Origin: Paracoccaceae bacterium
GTDB lineage: Bacteria; Pseudomonadota; Alphaproteobacteria; Rhodobacterales; Rhodobacteraceae
Assembly (NCBI GenBank): GCA_011389685.1
Contig: JAABTV010000031.1
Coordinates: forward strand, 1 to 41,745
Direction of reading: 5' to 3'
DNA length: 41,745 nucleotides
A model generated the notes under the pieces. The model ran no database searches and was not told the origin of the DNA. It worked only from the letters and a program-made list of their open reading frames with translations. Positions 9,152-19,109 of the stretch are shown here, in pieces. Position numbers and translations under genes: made by a program. How positions within the stretch are numbered: the stretch's first letter is position 1; the number at the start of each line of letters is the position of its first letter.

Positions 9152-10375
9152 ATGATGGACGGCTCCAAGGGATTCGACGACGCGCGGACGGGCGAGCAGA
9201 AGATCCGCAACTTCAACATCAATTTCGGCCCCCAGCACCCGGCGGCGCATGGTGTGTTGCGCCTCGTGCTGGAGCTGGACGGCGAGGTGGTCGAGCGGTG
9301 CGATCCGCATATCGGCCTGCTGCATCGTGGCACCGAGAAGCTCATGGAGAGCCGGACCTATCTGCAGAACCTGCCCTATTTCGACCGGCTCGATTACGTC
9401 GGCACGATGAACCAGGAACATGCCTGGTGCCTGGCGATCGAGAAGCTGACCGGGGTGGAGGTGCCGCGCCGGGCGAGCCTGATCCGGGTGCTTTACTGCG
9501 AGATCGGGCGGCTTTTGAACCATATCCTCAACATCACCACGCAGGCGCTGGACGTGGGCGCGCTGACCCCGCCGGTCTGGGGCTTCGAAGAGCGCGAGAA
9601 GCTTATGGTGTTCTATGAGCGGGCCTGTGGAGCGCGGCTGCACGCGGCCTATTTTCGGCCCGGGGGCGTGCATCAGGATCTGCCGCCCGACTTGATCGAG
9701 GATATCGACGCATGGGCCGAGGGGTTCCCGAAGTTCCTGGACGATATCAATGAATTGCTGACCGAGAACCGCATTTTCAAGCAGCGCAACGTCGATATCG
9801 GCGTTGTGACCGAGGACGATGTGCAGCAATATGCGATGTCGGGGGTGATGGCGCGCTCGGTCGGGATGGCGTGGGATCTGCGCCGGGCGCAGCCCTATGA
9901 ATGCTATGACGAGTTCGATTTCCAGATTCCGGTGGGCACGAACGGCGATTGCTATGACCGTTACCTGCTGCGGATGGAGGAGATGCGCCAGTCGATCCAC
10001 ATCATGCGTCAGGCCTGTGCCAAGCTGCGCGAACCCGAGAACCAGGGCGAGGTTCTGGCGCGCGGCAAGATCACGCCGCCGCGGCGGGGCGAGATGAAGA
10101 CCTCGATGGAGGCGCTGATCCATCATTTCAAGCTTTACACCGAGGGGTTCAAGGTGCCCGCGGGCGAGGTTTACGCCGCGGTCGAGGCGCCCAAGGGCGA
10201 GTTCGGCGTCTACCTGGTGAGCGACGGGACCAACCGGCCCTATCGCGCCAAGATCCGCGCGCCGGGCTATCCGCATCTCCAGGCGATGGACCATATCTCG
10301 ACCGGTCACCAACTGGCCGACATCGCCGCGATCATCGGCTCGATCGATGTCGTTTTCGGGGAGATCGACCGGTGA
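9152..10375 (+). CDS. nuoD: NADH-quinone oxidoreductase subunit D
   Basis: The 49-kDa peripheral-arm subunit, which forms the quinone site with NuoB. From the ATG at 9152 it has 407 residues, the usual length. [14 protein letters not shown] near the N-terminus, [12 protein letters not shown], and the C-terminal VFGEIDR ending are hallmarks. The frame is open further upstream, but AAAGGGG (9138-9144) lies about 7 bases before 9152 and the family's N-terminus agrees with that start. The stop codon overlaps the GTG of the following lipoprotein gene. Confidence 0.96.
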   Translation: MMDGSKGFDDARTGEQKIRNFNINFGPQHPAAHGVLRLVLELDGEVVERCDPHIGLLHRGTEKLMESRTYLQNLPYFDRLDYVGTMNQEHAWCLAIEKLTGVEVPRRASLIRVLYCEIGRLLNHILNITTQALDVGALTPPVWGFEEREKLMVFYERACGARLHAAYFRPGGVHQDLPPDLIEDIDAWAEGFPKFLDDINELLTENRIFKQRNVDIGVVTEDDVQQYAMSGVMARSVGMAWDLRRAQPYECYDEFDFQIPVGTNGDCYDRYLLRMEEMRQSIHIMRQACAKLREPENQGEVLARGKITPPRRGEMKTSMEALIHHFKLYTEGFKVPAGEVYAAVEAPKGEFGVYLVSDGTNRPYRAKIRAPGYPHLQAMDHISTGHQLADIAAIIGSIDVVFGEIDR

Positions 10376-10656
10376 AGAGATCTGTATTCGCAATCGCCTG
10401 TGCCCCGCTCCTGTCCGCCTGCCTGGCGCTTCCGCCGCAGGACACCACGCCCGAGATGCGCGACGACTACCTGACCGCGGTGGCCAGTATCGGCTGTGTG
10501 CTGCGCGACGAGAGCCATTACCTGCCGGTCGAGTTGCAGGCCGGGCTGACCCGTGAGCAGGCGATCGCCCTGACCGAATATCACCTTGCCAACGGGACCG
10601 CCGAGAAACTGCCTGGCGACCAGGGTGTGAAACTGATGACAGGAGCCTGTGCCTGA
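10372..10656 (+). CDS. Small putative lipoprotein in the nuo operon (after nuoD)
   Basis: The 94-residue protein has a basic N-terminus, a hydrophobic stretch and a lipobox-like LSAC with the lipidation candidate at Cys17, so it is probably exported and membrane-anchored. The rest is soluble, with one further pair of cysteines (Cys42, Cys93) that could form a disulfide. No known domain is recognised. The GTG start overlaps the nuoD stop (GTGA at 10372-10375), and its own stop overlaps the nuoE start, so translation is coupled to both subunits. A role in complex I assembly at the periplasmic face is conceivable but inferred only from position. Confidence 0.8.
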   Translation: MKRSVFAIACAPLLSACLALPPQDTTPEMRDDYLTAVASIGCVLRDESHYLPVELQAGLTREQAIALTEYHLANGTAEKLPGDQGVKLMTGACA

Positions 10657-11777
10657 TGCTGCGCCGCCTTCATTTCGAGCAACCCGAGAGCTTTGCCTTT
10701 ACCCCCGAGAACCGGGCCTGGGCCGAGGCGCAGATCACCAAGTATCCCGAAGGGCGCCAGGCCAGCGCGGTGATCCCGCTCTTGTGGCGCGCGCAGGAGC
10801 AGGAGGGGTGGCTGAGCAAGCCGGCGATCGAGCATGTCGCGGACATGCTGGGCATGGCCTATATCCGGGCGCTGGAAGTGGCGAGCTTCTATTTCATGTT
10901 CCAGTTGCAGCCGGTCGGCAGCGTCGCGCATTTCCAGGTCTGCGGCACCACGCCCTGCATGCTGTGCGGGTCCGAGGCGCTGGTCGAGGTGCTTCAGCAG
11001 AAGGTGGCGGCCAATCCGCACGAGGTTTCGGCGGATGGCCGGTTCTCGTGGGAGGAGGTCGAATGCCTCGGGGCCTGTTCCAACGCGCCGATGGCCCAGA
11101 TCGGCAAGGATTATTACGAGGATCTGAGCCCCGACCGCCTGTCGGAGATCATCGACGAGCTGTCGGCGGGCGAGGTGCCGGTGCCGGGGCCGCAGACCGG
11201 GCGCTATGCCTCGGAGCCTGCGACCGGGCTGACTTCGCTCACCGCCTATGAGAGCGGACGGCCGCCGCACAATTCCAGCGTTGCGCGGGCGCTGGATCTG
11301 GGCGACACGATCAAGCGCATCGACGGCAGCGAAGTGCCGCTGACCACGCCATGGCGCGATGCCTGGGCGGGGAAGAAGGGCGGAAAGCCCGCCACCACAC
11401 CGGCCAACACTGGCGACGCCCCGGTGAAGGAAACACCGGCCAAAGCGGTCGGGCCGAAGGCGGAGAAAAAGCCCGAGGCGCCGGTCGCGGAAGTGGCCGA
11501 AGCGCAGCCCGAGACCCTGAGCGCGCCGCGCGCGGGCGGGGCCGACGATCTCAAGCTTATCGGCGGGGTCGGGCCCAAGCTGGAAGGGATGTTGAACGCG
11601 TTGGGATTCTGGCATTTCGACCAGATCGCGGGCTGGGGCGAGGCCGAGATCGCCTGGGTCGATTCACGTCTTAAATTCAAGGGTCGCATCGCGCGGGACA
11701 ACTGGGTGGAGCAGGCGCGCATTCTGGCAGAGGGTGGCGAGACCGAATTCTCGCGCGGCAAGAAACGAGGCAAGTGA
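10656..11777 (+). CDS. nuoE: NADH-quinone oxidoreductase subunit E with C-terminal helix-hairpin-helix extension
   Basis: The 24-kDa NADH-module subunit, carrying the [2Fe-2S] cluster N1a through Cys96, Cys101, Cys137 and Cys141 (CGTTPC and ECLGAC). The usual NuoE ends near residue 175 to 240. This one has 373 residues: after the thioredoxin-like domain come a Pro/Ala/Lys-rich linker (about 235-290) and a helix-hairpin-helix-like domain (about 297-368, with [12 protein letters not shown]). The same domain closes the next gene's product. Such extensions occur, to my recollection, in other Rhodobacterales and resemble the C-terminal extension of alphaproteobacterial ribosomal protein L21. The function of the tail is unknown. 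Confidence 0.95.
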   Translation: MLRRLHFEQPESFAFTPENRAWAEAQITKYPEGRQASAVIPLLWRAQEQEGWLSKPAIEHVADMLGMAYIRALEVASFYFMFQLQPVGSVAHFQVCGTTPCMLCGSEALVEVLQQKVAANPHEVSADGRFSWEEVECLGACSNAPMAQIGKDYYEDLSPDRLSEIIDELSAGEVPVPGPQTGRYASEPATGLTSLTAYESGRPPHNSSVARALDLGDTIKRIDGSEVPLTTPWRDAWAGKKGGKPATTPANTGDAPVKETPAKAVGPKAEKKPEAPVAEVAEAQPETLSAPRAGGADDLKLIGGVGPKLEGMLNALGFWHFDQIAGWGEAEIAWVDSRLKFKGRIARDNWVEQARILAEGGETEFSRGKKRGK

Positions 11778-11827
11778 GGAACCGGAAGACTGATCGCAAA
11801 CGACCAAACGGATAAGGGGAAGAGACC

Positions 11828-12646
11828 ATGATGGGAAATTCGGAACTGGGAACCTGCGGCTGGGTCTGCTGGGGCGTTGGTGTCGTGGCCGGGATTCTGG
11901 CCTTTTGGGTTTCGGTCGGTGCGGTGACCTGGCTGCCCGCGCTGTTGATCGCGATTGCCGTCGGAGTGTTCGTGGCGCTGGTTCTTGGCAGGTTCGTCTG
12001 CGGTTGGTCGATGGCGGGTCAGGATGACGGGCACGGATCGGCGCCGGCCCAGTCGGTGGCGAGCGGTGCCGCCGAGGCGGGCGCGGCAGGCGCCACCGCG
12101 ATGGCCGCGGGCACGTCGGCCATGGCCGAAAAGACCGAGGAAAAAGCCGACGAACTGGCCGACAAGGCCAAGGAGAAAATGGACGAACGGGCCGCCAAGG
12201 CCGGGGACGCGGCGGACGAGGCCGGGGAAGCGGTTGAGGATGTGGCCGAAGAGGCCGGGGAAGCGGTCGCGGATGCAGCCGACAAGGCCAAGGAGGCCAG
12301 GGCGGCGGCGGCCGACAAGGCTGCGGATGTGGCCGGGGACGTGGCCGAAGACGTGACCGGCACCCGCCCCGAGGCGCTGAGCGCGGCGCGCGGCGGGCAG
12401 CCGGACGATCTCAAGCAGATCAAGGGGATCGGGCCGAAGCTGGAAAAACTCTGCAACGAGCTGGGGTTCTATCATTTCGACCAGATCGCGGGCTGGACCG
12501 AGGACGAGATCGCCTGGGTCGATGCCAATCTGAAAGGGTTCAAGGGTCGCGTCAGCCGCGACAACTGGGTGGAACAGGCCAAGACCCTGGCCGCGGGCGG
12601 CGAGACCGAGTTTTCGCAGCGCGTGGGCAAGGGCGAGGTCTATTGA
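11828..12646 (+). CDS. Membrane-anchored protein with Ala/Lys/Glu-rich region and NuoE-like helix-hairpin-helix domain
   Basis: The 272-residue protein has two N-terminal hydrophobic helices (about 14-35 and 36-57). A long low-complexity region (about 73-178), rich in Ala, Glu, Asp and Lys with repeats of the ADKAKE/EAGEAV type, is likely to be helical or coiled. A C-terminal domain (192-262) is clearly paralogous to the end of NuoE: both share DDLK, GIGPKLE or [33 protein letters not shown] and GGETEFS. An AGGGGAAGAG ribosome site precedes the ATG at 11828; an ATG at 11831 is an alternative. It probably presents the domain at the cytoplasmic membrane beside complex I. This is an inference. 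Confidence 0.85.
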   Translation: MMGNSELGTCGWVCWGVGVVAGILAFWVSVGAVTWLPALLIAIAVGVFVALVLGRFVCGWSMAGQDDGHGSAPAQSVASGAAEAGAAGATAMAAGTSAMAEKTEEKADELADKAKEKMDERAAKAGDAADEAGEAVEDVAEEAGEAVADAADKAKEARAAAADKAADVAGDVAEDVTGTRPEALSAARGGQPDDLKQIKGIGPKLEKLCNELGFYHFDQIAGWTEDEIAWVDANLKGFKGRVSRDNWVEQAKTLAAGGETEFSQRVGKGEVY

Positions 12647-12657
12647 GGCGCTGAGAC

Positions 12658-12882
12658 ATGGGCGAGGATGCAGGCAAACGGCTGGCGCGCAAGGGGCGGA
12701 TCACCGCGATCGTGATCGCGGCGACGGGCGTGTTCTGGATTCTGGCCATGTTGATCGGCAATGGCATGGGGTTGAGCAACCGGGTGATGGCGCTGTTCGA
12801 TCTGTTCGCTCTGGCAGGGTTCATCCTTGCCCTTGTGATGATTTTTCAAATCTGGCGTGCGCGCCGGGAACGCGAAGGGTAA
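12658..12882 (+). CDS. Small two-helix membrane protein, DUF5337-like
   Basis: The 74 residues comprise a basic N-terminus, two hydrophobic segments (about 15-36 and 45-65) and a basic tail (WRARREREG). The pattern LARKGR...FDLFALA...IFQIWR fits what I recall of DUF5337, a family found in Rhodobacteraceae nuo operons. The family assignment is from memory and has not been checked. It lies 11 bases after the HHH gene and 4 bases before nuoF. It could be a supernumerary or assembly factor of complex I. Confidence 0.78.
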   Translation: MGEDAGKRLARKGRITAIVIAATGVFWILAMLIGNGMGLSNRVMALFDLFALAGFILALVMIFQIWRARREREG

Positions 12883-12886
12883 CGCG

Positions 12887-14185
12887 ATGCTGAAGGACGA
12901 GGACCGCATCTTCACCAACCTTTACGGCATGCATGATCGCAGCCTTGCCGGTGCGAAGGCGCGCGGCCATTGGGACGGAACCGGCGAGATCATCGCGCGG
13001 GGCCGGGATGCGATCATCGACGAAATGAAGGCGAGCGGGCTGCGCGGGCGGGGCGGCGCGGGCTTTCCGACCGGGCTCAAATGGTCGTTCATGCCCAAGG
13101 AGAGTGACGGGCGGCCGGCCTATCTCGTGGTCAATGCCGATGAATCCGAGCCGGGCACCTGCAAGGATCGCGAGATCATGCGCCACGATCCGCACACCCT
13201 GATCGAGGGCTGCCTGATCGCGAGTTTCGCGATGAACGCGCATGCCTGTTACATCTATATCCGCGGCGAATATATCCGCGAGCGCGAGGCGCTTCAGGCG
13301 GCGATCGACGAAGCCTATGACGCCGGGCTGCTGGGGCCGAACGCGGCCGGGTCGGGATGGGATTTCGACCTTTACCTGCATCACGGCGCCGGGGCCTATA
13401 TCTGTGGCGAGGAAACCGCGCTTCTGGAAAGCCTTGAAGGCAAGAAGGGCATGCCGCGGATGAAGCCGCCGTTTCCGGCCATGGCCGGGGTTTATGGTTG
13501 TCCGACCACGGTCAACAATGTCGAGAGCATCGCGGTGGTGCCGACGATCCTGCGCCGGGGCGCGGAGTGGTTCGCGGGGTTCGGTCGGCCCAACAACGCG
13601 GGCACCAAGATTTTCGCGGTCTCGGGCCATGTGAACACTCCCTGCGTGGTCGAGGAGGCGATGTCGATCAGCTTCGAGGAGTTGATCGAGCGCCATTGCG
13701 GCGGCATCCGGGGCGGTTGGGACAACCTGATGGCGGTGATCCCGGGCGGCTCGTCGGTGCCTTGTGTGCGCGGCGAGAACATGCGCGACGCGATCATGGA
13801 TTTCGACCATCTGCAAAAGGAATTGCGCTCGGGTCTGGGCACGGCGGCCGTGATCGTGATGGACAAGAGCGTGGACCCGATCAAGGCGATCTGGCGGCTG
13901 GCGAAGTTCTACAAGCATGAAAGCTGTGGCCAGTGCACGCCCTGTCGCGAGGGCACCGGCTGGATGATGCGGGTGATGGAGCGGCTGGTGAAGGGTGAGG
14001 CCGATGTCGAGGAGATCGACATGCTGTTCGATGTGTCCAAACAGGTCGAGGGCCACACGATCTGTGCGCTGGGCGATGCGGCGGCCTGGCCGATCCAGGG
14101 GTTGATCCGCAATTTCCGCGAAGAGATCGAGGACCGGATCAAGGCGCGCAAATCGGGGCGCGCGGGCGCCATGGCGGCGGAGTGA
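12887..14185 (+). CDS. nuoF: NADH-quinone oxidoreductase subunit F
   Basis: The 51-kDa NADH-module subunit that binds NADH, FMN and [4Fe-4S] cluster N3. The 432 residues match the family. NADH/FMN-binding glycine-rich segments are [11 protein letters not shown] (from residue 53) and [19 protein letters not shown]. The N3 ligands are Cys347, Cys350 and Cys353 (ESCGQCTPC) with Cys393 (HTICALG). An in-frame ATG upstream (12857) lies inside the preceding gene. The ATG at 12887 has AAGGG upstream and gives the expected N-terminus. The last bases overlap possible starts of the next lipoprotein gene. Confidence 0.97.
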   Translation: MLKDEDRIFTNLYGMHDRSLAGAKARGHWDGTGEIIARGRDAIIDEMKASGLRGRGGAGFPTGLKWSFMPKESDGRPAYLVVNADESEPGTCKDREIMRHDPHTLIEGCLIASFAMNAHACYIYIRGEYIREREALQAAIDEAYDAGLLGPNAAGSGWDFDLYLHHGAGAYICGEETALLESLEGKKGMPRMKPPFPAMAGVYGCPTTVNNVESIAVVPTILRRGAEWFAGFGRPNNAGTKIFAVSGHVNTPCVVEEAMSISFEELIERHCGGIRGGWDNLMAVIPGGSSVPCVRGENMRDAIMDFDHLQKELRSGLGTAAVIVMDKSVDPIKAIWRLAKFYKHESCGQCTPCREGTGWMMRVMERLVKGEADVEEIDMLFDVSKQVEGHTICALGDAAAWPIQGLIRNFREEIEDRIKARKSGRAGAMAAE

Positions 14186-14190
14186 TGGGA

Positions 14191-14529
14191 ATGCGAGCGA
14201 GCCATATCACCGGATTGGCACTGATCGCGGCGCTGCTGGCGGCCTGTGGGCAGAGCGAAAGGCGCGCGAACCGGGTGGCCTTCGACGGGGTTGAATTCCG
14301 CGCCCGCTCGGAACAGGTGGGTGAGGAACGCGAGGAATTCGCGATCAGCGTGCCGCGCGCGGGCCAGAGCCCGGAAGGCGCGCGCAAGGCGGGCGCGCAT
14401 GAGGCCACGCGCTATTGCATCGTCAATTTCGGGCGCTCGGATCTCGAATGGGAGATCGGTCCCGAGGATGAGGGGCTGGTGATCGAGAATGACACGCTGA
14501 CCCTGCGGGGGCGCTGCGACGGATGGTAG
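14191..14529 (+). CDS. Small putative lipoprotein in the nuo operon (after nuoF)
   Basis: The 112-residue protein has a signal peptide ending in a lipobox-like LAAC, with Cys19 as the lipidation candidate. The mature part is soluble and charged, with one additional cysteine pair (Cys76, Cys109). No domain is recognised. The start could be GTG 14182 or ATG 14185, both overlapping the nuoF stop, or ATG 14191. I prefer 14191 because GGAG (14179-14182) then has an 8-base spacer. It repeats the pattern seen after nuoD and nuoG: a small lipoprotein placed directly on the end of a complex I subunit gene. Confidence 0.78.
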   Translation: MRASHITGLALIAALLAACGQSERRANRVAFDGVEFRARSEQVGEEREEFAISVPRAGQSPEGARKAGAHEATRYCIVNFGRSDLEWEIGPEDEGLVIENDTLTLRGRCDGW

Positions 14530-14657
14530 GGGAATGCGCATATCACAACGCGCGCCGGGCCTGTTATTGCATGACGGGCGCGGGCGCGGGCATGTCGCGC
14601 GGCATGCGGGGGGCCGTGGTGGCCGCCCCGGTCATACTGCGTGAAAGGAATGCCGTG

Positions 14658-15071
14658 ATGCGACTGGTAACCGGGGCCCTGGTGGGGGCGATGCTGATGG
14701 CGGGGGCGGTGCAGGCCGCCGCCGATGCCAAGGCGCCGCTGCGCGAGGTGCCCGAGATCGACAACAACATGCTGTGGGTTGGGATCGCGCTGAGGATCAG
14801 CGAAGATTGCGACGAGATCGACGCGCAGACGTTGAAGGGGCTGAGCTTCCTGTGGTCGATCAAGCGAAAGGCCAACGCGCTGGGATACAGCGACGACGAG
14901 ATCAACGCCTACCGCAAGAGCGACGCCGAAAAGGCGCGGATCGAGGCGCGGGGCCGGGCCTATGTGAAATCCAAGGGGTTGGATCCGAAAGATGCCGATG
15001 ATCTGTGCGCCCTCGGCCATGCCGAGATTGCCCGGAACAGCGTCATCGGCACCCTGTTGAAAGCGAAGTGA
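14658..15071 (+). CDS. Secreted DUF5333-like protein
   Basis: The 137-residue protein has a cleavable-looking signal peptide (about residues 1-23, ending near VQAAADA) and a helical mature part containing [31 protein letters not shown] and AEIARNS. These fit my recollection of DUF5333, a family of Rhodobacterales nuo operons. It has exactly two cysteines (Cys51, Cys117). The frame is open from 14523, but the ATG at 14658 has AAAGGAA 7 bases upstream and starts the signal peptide, which decides the start. The 128 bases before it (14530-14657) hold no gene I can support. Confidence 0.85.
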   Translation: MRLVTGALVGAMLMAGAVQAAADAKAPLREVPEIDNNMLWVGIALRISEDCDEIDAQTLKGLSFLWSIKRKANALGYSDDEINAYRKSDAEKARIEARGRAYVKSKGLDPKDADDLCALGHAEIARNSVIGTLLKAK

Positions 15072-15078
15072 GGGAAGC

Positions 15079-17073
15079 ATGAGCGACCTGCGAAAGATCA
15101 TCATCGACGGCAAGGAAATCGAGGTCGATCCCGCATTGACCCTGATCCAGGCCTGTGAGCAGGCGGGCGTGGAAATCCCGCGCTTCTGCTATCACGAACG
15201 GCTGTCGATCGCGGGCAATTGCCGGATGTGCCTGGTCGAGGTGCAGCCTGGACCGCCCAAGCCCGCCGCCTCCTGCGCGATGCAGGTCAAGGACATGCGC
15301 CCGTTTCCCGACGGCGAGCCGCCGCAGGTCAAGACCAACTCGCCCATGGTCAGGAAAGCCCGCGAGGGGGTGATGGAATTCCTGCTGATCAACCACCCGC
15401 TGGATTGCCCGATCTGCGACCAGGGCGGCGAATGCGACCTGCAGGATCAGGCGATGGCCTATGGCGTCGATTTCTCGCGCTTCCGCGAGCCCAAGCGCGC
15501 GACCGAGGATCTCGAGCTCGGGCCGCTGGTCGAGACCCACATGACGCGCTGCATCTCGTGCACACGCTGCGTGCGCTTTACCAGCGAGGTGGCGGGCGTG
15601 ATGCAGATGGGCCAGACCGGGCGCGGCGAGGATGCCGAGATCACCACCTATCTGGGCGAGACGCTCGAGTCGAACCTGCAGGGCAACATCATTGACTTGT
15701 GCCCGGTGGGCGCGCTGGTCTCCAAGCCCTATGCGTTCACCGCGCGGCCGTGGGAGTTGACCAAGACCGAATCGATCGACGTGATGGACGCGCTTTGCTC
15801 GTCGATCCGGGTGGACACCAAGGGGCGCGAGGTCATGCGCTTCCTGCCGCGCAACCATGACGGCACCAACGAGGAATGGATTTCCGACAAGACGCGGTTC
15901 GTCTGGGACGGTTTGCGGCGTCAGCGGCTGGACCGGCCCTATGTGCGCGAGGGTGGCAAGCTCAAGCCCGCGACATGGCCCGAGGCCCTGGCTGCGGCGG
16001 CGGCGGCGATGAACGGGGCCGGCAAGGTTGCGGGGCTGGTGGGCGACCTGGTGCCGGTCGAGGCGGCCTGGTCGCTGAAATCGCTTATCGAGGGGCTGGG
16101 TGGCACGGTCGAGTGCCGCGTGGACGGTGCGCGCCTGCCCGCGGGCAATCGCAGCGCCTATGTCGGCAATGTCGCGATCGAGGAGATCGACGAGGCGCGC
16201 GACATCATCCTGATCGGCACCAACCCGCGCGACGAGATGCCGGTTCTCAACGCGCGCATCCGCAAGGCATGGCTGCGCGGGGCGAATGTGACGCTGGTGG
16301 GCGAGGCGGCGGACCTCACCTATGACTATACCCATGCCGGCTCTGACCGCGATGCGCTGGCCGGGCTTTCGCCGGTCGAGGATGCGATCGTGATCGTCGG
16401 GCAGGGCGCGCTGCGTGAAGCCGATGGAGAGGCTGTTCTGGCCGCCGCGATGGCGTTTTCGGGGCGGATGCTGGTGCTGCATACGGCCGCCGGGCGCGTC
16501 GGTGCGATGGATGTGGGCGCGGTGACCGAGGGCGGCATGGCCACGGCGGTCGAGGGGGCCGACGTGATCTTCAACCTCGGCGCGGACGAGATCGACATTG
16601 AGCCGGGCCCCTTCGTGATCTATCAGGGCAGCCATGGCGACCGGGGCGCGCATCGCGCCGATGTGATCCTGCCGGGTGCGGCCTATACCGAGGAACAGGG
16701 GTTGTTCGTGAACACCGAAGGTCGCCCGCAACTGGCGTTGCGCGCCGGTTTCCCGCCGGGCGAGGCCAAGGAGAACTGGGCCGTTCTGCGCGCCCTGTCG
16801 GGCGAGATGGACCGCACGCTGCCCTGGGACAGCCTGGCGCAGTTGCGTCGCACGCTGATCGACGCGGTGCCGCATCTGGGGCTGGTGGACGCGCTGGCCG
16901 AGAACGCGTGGCAACCGCTGGCGCCGGGCACGCTTGGCAAGGGATCGGTGGCGTTCCGCAACGCGATTGCCGATTTCTATCTGACCAACCCGATTGCGCG
17001 GGCAAGCGAGGTGATGGCCGAATTGTCGGCCCGGGCGCGCGCCCGGGCCGGCGATAAGATGGCGGCACAGTGA
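15079..17073 (+). CDS. nuoG: NADH-quinone oxidoreductase subunit G
   Basis: The 75-kDa iron-sulfur subunit of the NADH module, 664 residues. Cluster ligands are all present: N1b [2Fe-2S] Cys37, Cys48, Cys51, Cys66; N5 His106, Cys110, Cys113, Cys119; N4 Cys158, Cys161, Cys164, Cys208. The rest is the degenerate molybdopterin-oxidoreductase-like domain. The extra N7 cluster motif of some bacterial NuoG proteins is not apparent. The length agrees with Paracoccus Nqo3 (about 670). The stop overlaps the GTG of the next gene. Confidence 0.97.
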   Translation: MSDLRKIIIDGKEIEVDPALTLIQACEQAGVEIPRFCYHERLSIAGNCRMCLVEVQPGPPKPAASCAMQVKDMRPFPDGEPPQVKTNSPMVRKAREGVMEFLLINHPLDCPICDQGGECDLQDQAMAYGVDFSRFREPKRATEDLELGPLVETHMTRCISCTRCVRFTSEVAGVMQMGQTGRGEDAEITTYLGETLESNLQGNIIDLCPVGALVSKPYAFTARPWELTKTESIDVMDALCSSIRVDTKGREVMRFLPRNHDGTNEEWISDKTRFVWDGLRRQRLDRPYVREGGKLKPATWPEALAAAAAAMNGAGKVAGLVGDLVPVEAAWSLKSLIEGLGGTVECRVDGARLPAGNRSAYVGNVAIEEIDEARDIILIGTNPRDEMPVLNARIRKAWLRGANVTLVGEAADLTYDYTHAGSDRDALAGLSPVEDAIVIVGQGALREADGEAVLAAAMAFSGRMLVLHTAAGRVGAMDVGAVTEGGMATAVEGADVIFNLGADEIDIEPGPFVIYQGSHGDRGAHRADVILPGAAYTEEQGLFVNTEGRPQLALRAGFPPGEAKENWAVLRALSGEMDRTLPWDSLAQLRRTLIDAVPHLGLVDALAENAWQPLAPGTLGKGSVAFRNAIADFYLTNPIARASEVMAELSARARARAGDKMAAQ

Positions 17074-17498
17074 TCGGGGGGCTGCGCATATCCCCCTCCG
17101 TGCTGCTGGCATCGCTGGCTGTTCTGGTGATGGGCTGCGACATGCCGCAACGGCCAAGCGAGGTGACGCGCCTGGCGCCGATGCCCGAGGGCCTGGCGTA
17201 TCGCGGGATCGAGACGCGGCTTCTCGACGGTGCGCTGGTGCAGTTCATGGTGGGCATGGGCCCGAGGGCCGAGCCGGTGCATGTCGAGCGTTACGCAGAA
17301 TGTGCGGCGGCGCAATACGCGCTTATTCGCGGATACGGGTTCGCGCGCCATGTGCGCACCAATATCGACAAGGAAGATGACGGCTGGCGGGGGGATGCGG
17401 TCTATACCATCTCGCCGTCGCTGCCCCGGGGATTGAAGACCATCGACGCCGAAGTCGTGGCCGGCAATTGCGCGGAAAACGGAATACCGATGGTGTGA
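17070..17498 (+). CDS. Small putative lipoprotein in the nuo operon (after nuoG)
   Basis: The 142 residues contain a hydrophobic N-terminal segment followed by a lipobox-like VMGC with Cys23 as the lipidation candidate. The mature region has only two more cysteines (Cys78, Cys134). No domain is recognised. The GTG start overlaps the nuoG stop (GTGA at 17070-17073), and nuoH begins 7 bases after its stop. It is the third protein of this layout in the operon. The three do not show obvious sequence similarity to each other by eye. Confidence 0.8.
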   Translation: MIGGLRISPSVLLASLAVLVMGCDMPQRPSEVTRLAPMPEGLAYRGIETRLLDGALVQFMVGMGPRAEPVHVERYAECAAAQYALIRGYGFARHVRTNIDKEDDGWRGDAVYTISPSLPRGLKTIDAEVVAGNCAENGIPMV

Positions 17499-17505
17499 GG
17501 ATCTG

Positions 17506-18543
17506 ATGGCTGAATTCTTTACCACCCCTTTTGGGATCTTCGTGCTGATCGTGGCGCAATGCCTTGCGGTCGTGGGGTTCGTGATGATCTCGCTTCTGTT
17601 CTTGGTTTACGGGGATCGCAAGATCTGGGCTGCGGTGCAGATGCGTCGGGGGCCGAACGTGGTGGGGGCCTTCGGCATCCTGCAATCGGTGGCCGATGCG
17701 CTCAAATACGTGCTCAAGGAGGTGGTGATCCCGGCCGGGGCCGACAAGCCGGTGTTCCTGCTCGCGCCGCTGACGAGTTTCGTGCTGGCGATCCTGGCCT
17801 GGGCGGTGATCCCGTTCAACGACGGCTGGATCCTGTCGGACATCAACGTGGCGATCCTGTTCGTGTTCGCGGTGTCCTCGCTCGAGGTTTACGGCGTGAT
17901 CATGGGCGGCTGGGCGTCCAACTCGAAATACCCGTTCCTGGGTAGCCTGCGCTCGGCGGCGCAGATGATTTCCTATGAGGTCTCGCTTGGCCTCATCATC
18001 ATCGGGATCATCATCTCGACCGGGTCGATGAGTTTCGGCAATGTCGTGGCGGCGCAGGATACCGGTTACGGGTTCTTCGGCTGGTACTGGCTGCCGCATT
18101 TCCCGATGGTGTTCCTGTTCTTCATTTCGGCGCTGGCCGAGACCAACCGCCCGCCCTTCGACCTGCCGGAAGCGGAATCCGAACTGGTGGCGGGGTATCA
18201 GGTGGAATATTCGGCGACGCCGTTCCTGCTGTTCATGGCCGGGGAATATATCGCGATCTTCCTGATGTGCGCGCTGGTGAGCCTGCTTTTCTTCGGCGGC
18301 TGGCTCTCCCCCATTCCGGGGCTGCCGGATGGCGTGTTCTGGATGGTGGGCAAGATGGCTTTCTTCTTCTTCATCTTCGCGATGGTGAAGGCGATCACGC
18401 CGCGCTACCGCTATGACCAGTTGATGCGGATCGGCTGGAAGGTGTTCCTGCCGCTGTCGCTGGGCTGGGTGGTGTTCGTGGCCTTTGCGGCGAAATTCGA
18501 ATGGTTCTGGGGCGTTTACGCGCGCTGGACGATGGGAGGTTGA
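17506..18543 (+). CDS. nuoH: NADH-quinone oxidoreductase subunit H
   Basis: Membrane subunit (ND1 homologue) at the junction of the two arms of complex I, contributing to the quinone channel. The 345 residues contain about eight hydrophobic helices. Hallmarks are [15 protein letters not shown] near residue 36 and the acidic loop [20 protein letters not shown]. The stop overlaps the region of the nuoI start. Confidence 0.96.
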   Translation: MAEFFTTPFGIFVLIVAQCLAVVGFVMISLLFLVYGDRKIWAAVQMRRGPNVVGAFGILQSVADALKYVLKEVVIPAGADKPVFLLAPLTSFVLAILAWAVIPFNDGWILSDINVAILFVFAVSSLEVYGVIMGGWASNSKYPFLGSLRSAAQMISYEVSLGLIIIGIIISTGSMSFGNVVAAQDTGYGFFGWYWLPHFPMVFLFFISALAETNRPPFDLPEAESELVAGYQVEYSATPFLLFMAGEYIAIFLMCALVSLLFFGGWLSPIPGLPDGVFWMVGKMAFFFFIFAMVKAITPRYRYDQLMRIGWKVFLPLSLGWVVFVAFAAKFEWFWGVYARWTMGG

Positions 18544-18545
18544 TG

Positions 18546-19040
18546 ATGGCGAATGTCGATTACAGACGCGCGGCGGGGTATTTCCTGCTGACCGATTTTG
18601 CCAAGGGCATGTGGCTTGGGTTGAAATATTTCGTCGCGCCCAAGGTGACGCTCAACTATCCGCATGAGAAGGGGCCGCTCAGCCCGCGGTTCCGGGGCGA
18701 ACATGCGCTGCGCCGATATCCCAATGGCGAGGAACGTTGCATCGCATGCAAGCTCTGCGAGGCGATCTGCCCGGCGCAGGCGATCACCATCGACGCCGAA
18801 CCGCGCGACGATGGCAGCCGGCGCACCACGCGCTATGACATCGACATGACGAAATGCATCTATTGCGGCTTCTGCGAGGAAGCCTGCCCGGTGGATGCGA
18901 TCGTCGAGGGGCCGAATTTCGAGTTCGCCACCGAGACCCGCGAGGAGCTGTTCTACAACAAGGAGAAGCTTCTGGCGAACGGGGATCGCTGGGAGGCCGA
19001 GATCGCCCGCACACTTGAAATGGATGCGCCCTACCGATGA
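18546..19040 (+). CDS. nuoI: NADH-quinone oxidoreductase subunit I
   Basis: TYKY-type subunit of 164 residues that binds clusters N6a and N6b. Two CxxCxxCxxxCP motifs are intact: Cys65/68/71/75 and Cys104/107/110/114. The C-terminal segment [20 protein letters not shown] is typical of alphaproteobacterial NuoI. The ATG at 18546 is chosen over 18543 because GGAGG (18535-18539) lies 6 bases upstream, and the length then fits the family. Confidence 0.96.
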   Translation: MANVDYRRAAGYFLLTDFAKGMWLGLKYFVAPKVTLNYPHEKGPLSPRFRGEHALRRYPNGEERCIACKLCEAICPAQAITIDAEPRDDGSRRTTRYDIDMTKCIYCGFCEEACPVDAIVEGPNFEFATETREELFYNKEKLLANGDRWEAEIARTLEMDAPYR

Positions 19041-19049
19041 GCAGCGAGC

Positions 19050-19095
19050 CAAAATTCTTCGAAGAATTTTGCCAAGAATTTTCGAAAATTCTTGG
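19050..19095. repeat. Two abutting perfect palindromes built from four AAAATTCTT copies
   Basis: A 22-bp perfect palindrome (19050-19071, core AAAATTCTTCGAAGAATTTT) is followed directly by a 24-bp perfect palindrome (19072-19095, centred on TTCGAA). With A = AAAATTCTT and A' its complement, the order is A-CG-A'-GCC-A'-CG-A. The AT-rich block stands out in a GC-rich operon. It lies between nuoI and the next gene, whose GGAGGGGG ribosome site begins two bases after it. Confidence 0.9.
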
Positions 19096-19109
19096 TGGAG
19101 GGGGCCGGG

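Noticed and set aside
14530-14657. Upstream in-frame extension of the DUF5333-like gene to 14523
   Set aside because: The extension would place 45 odd residues before a clear signal peptide, and the ATG at 14658 has its own AAAGGAA site.
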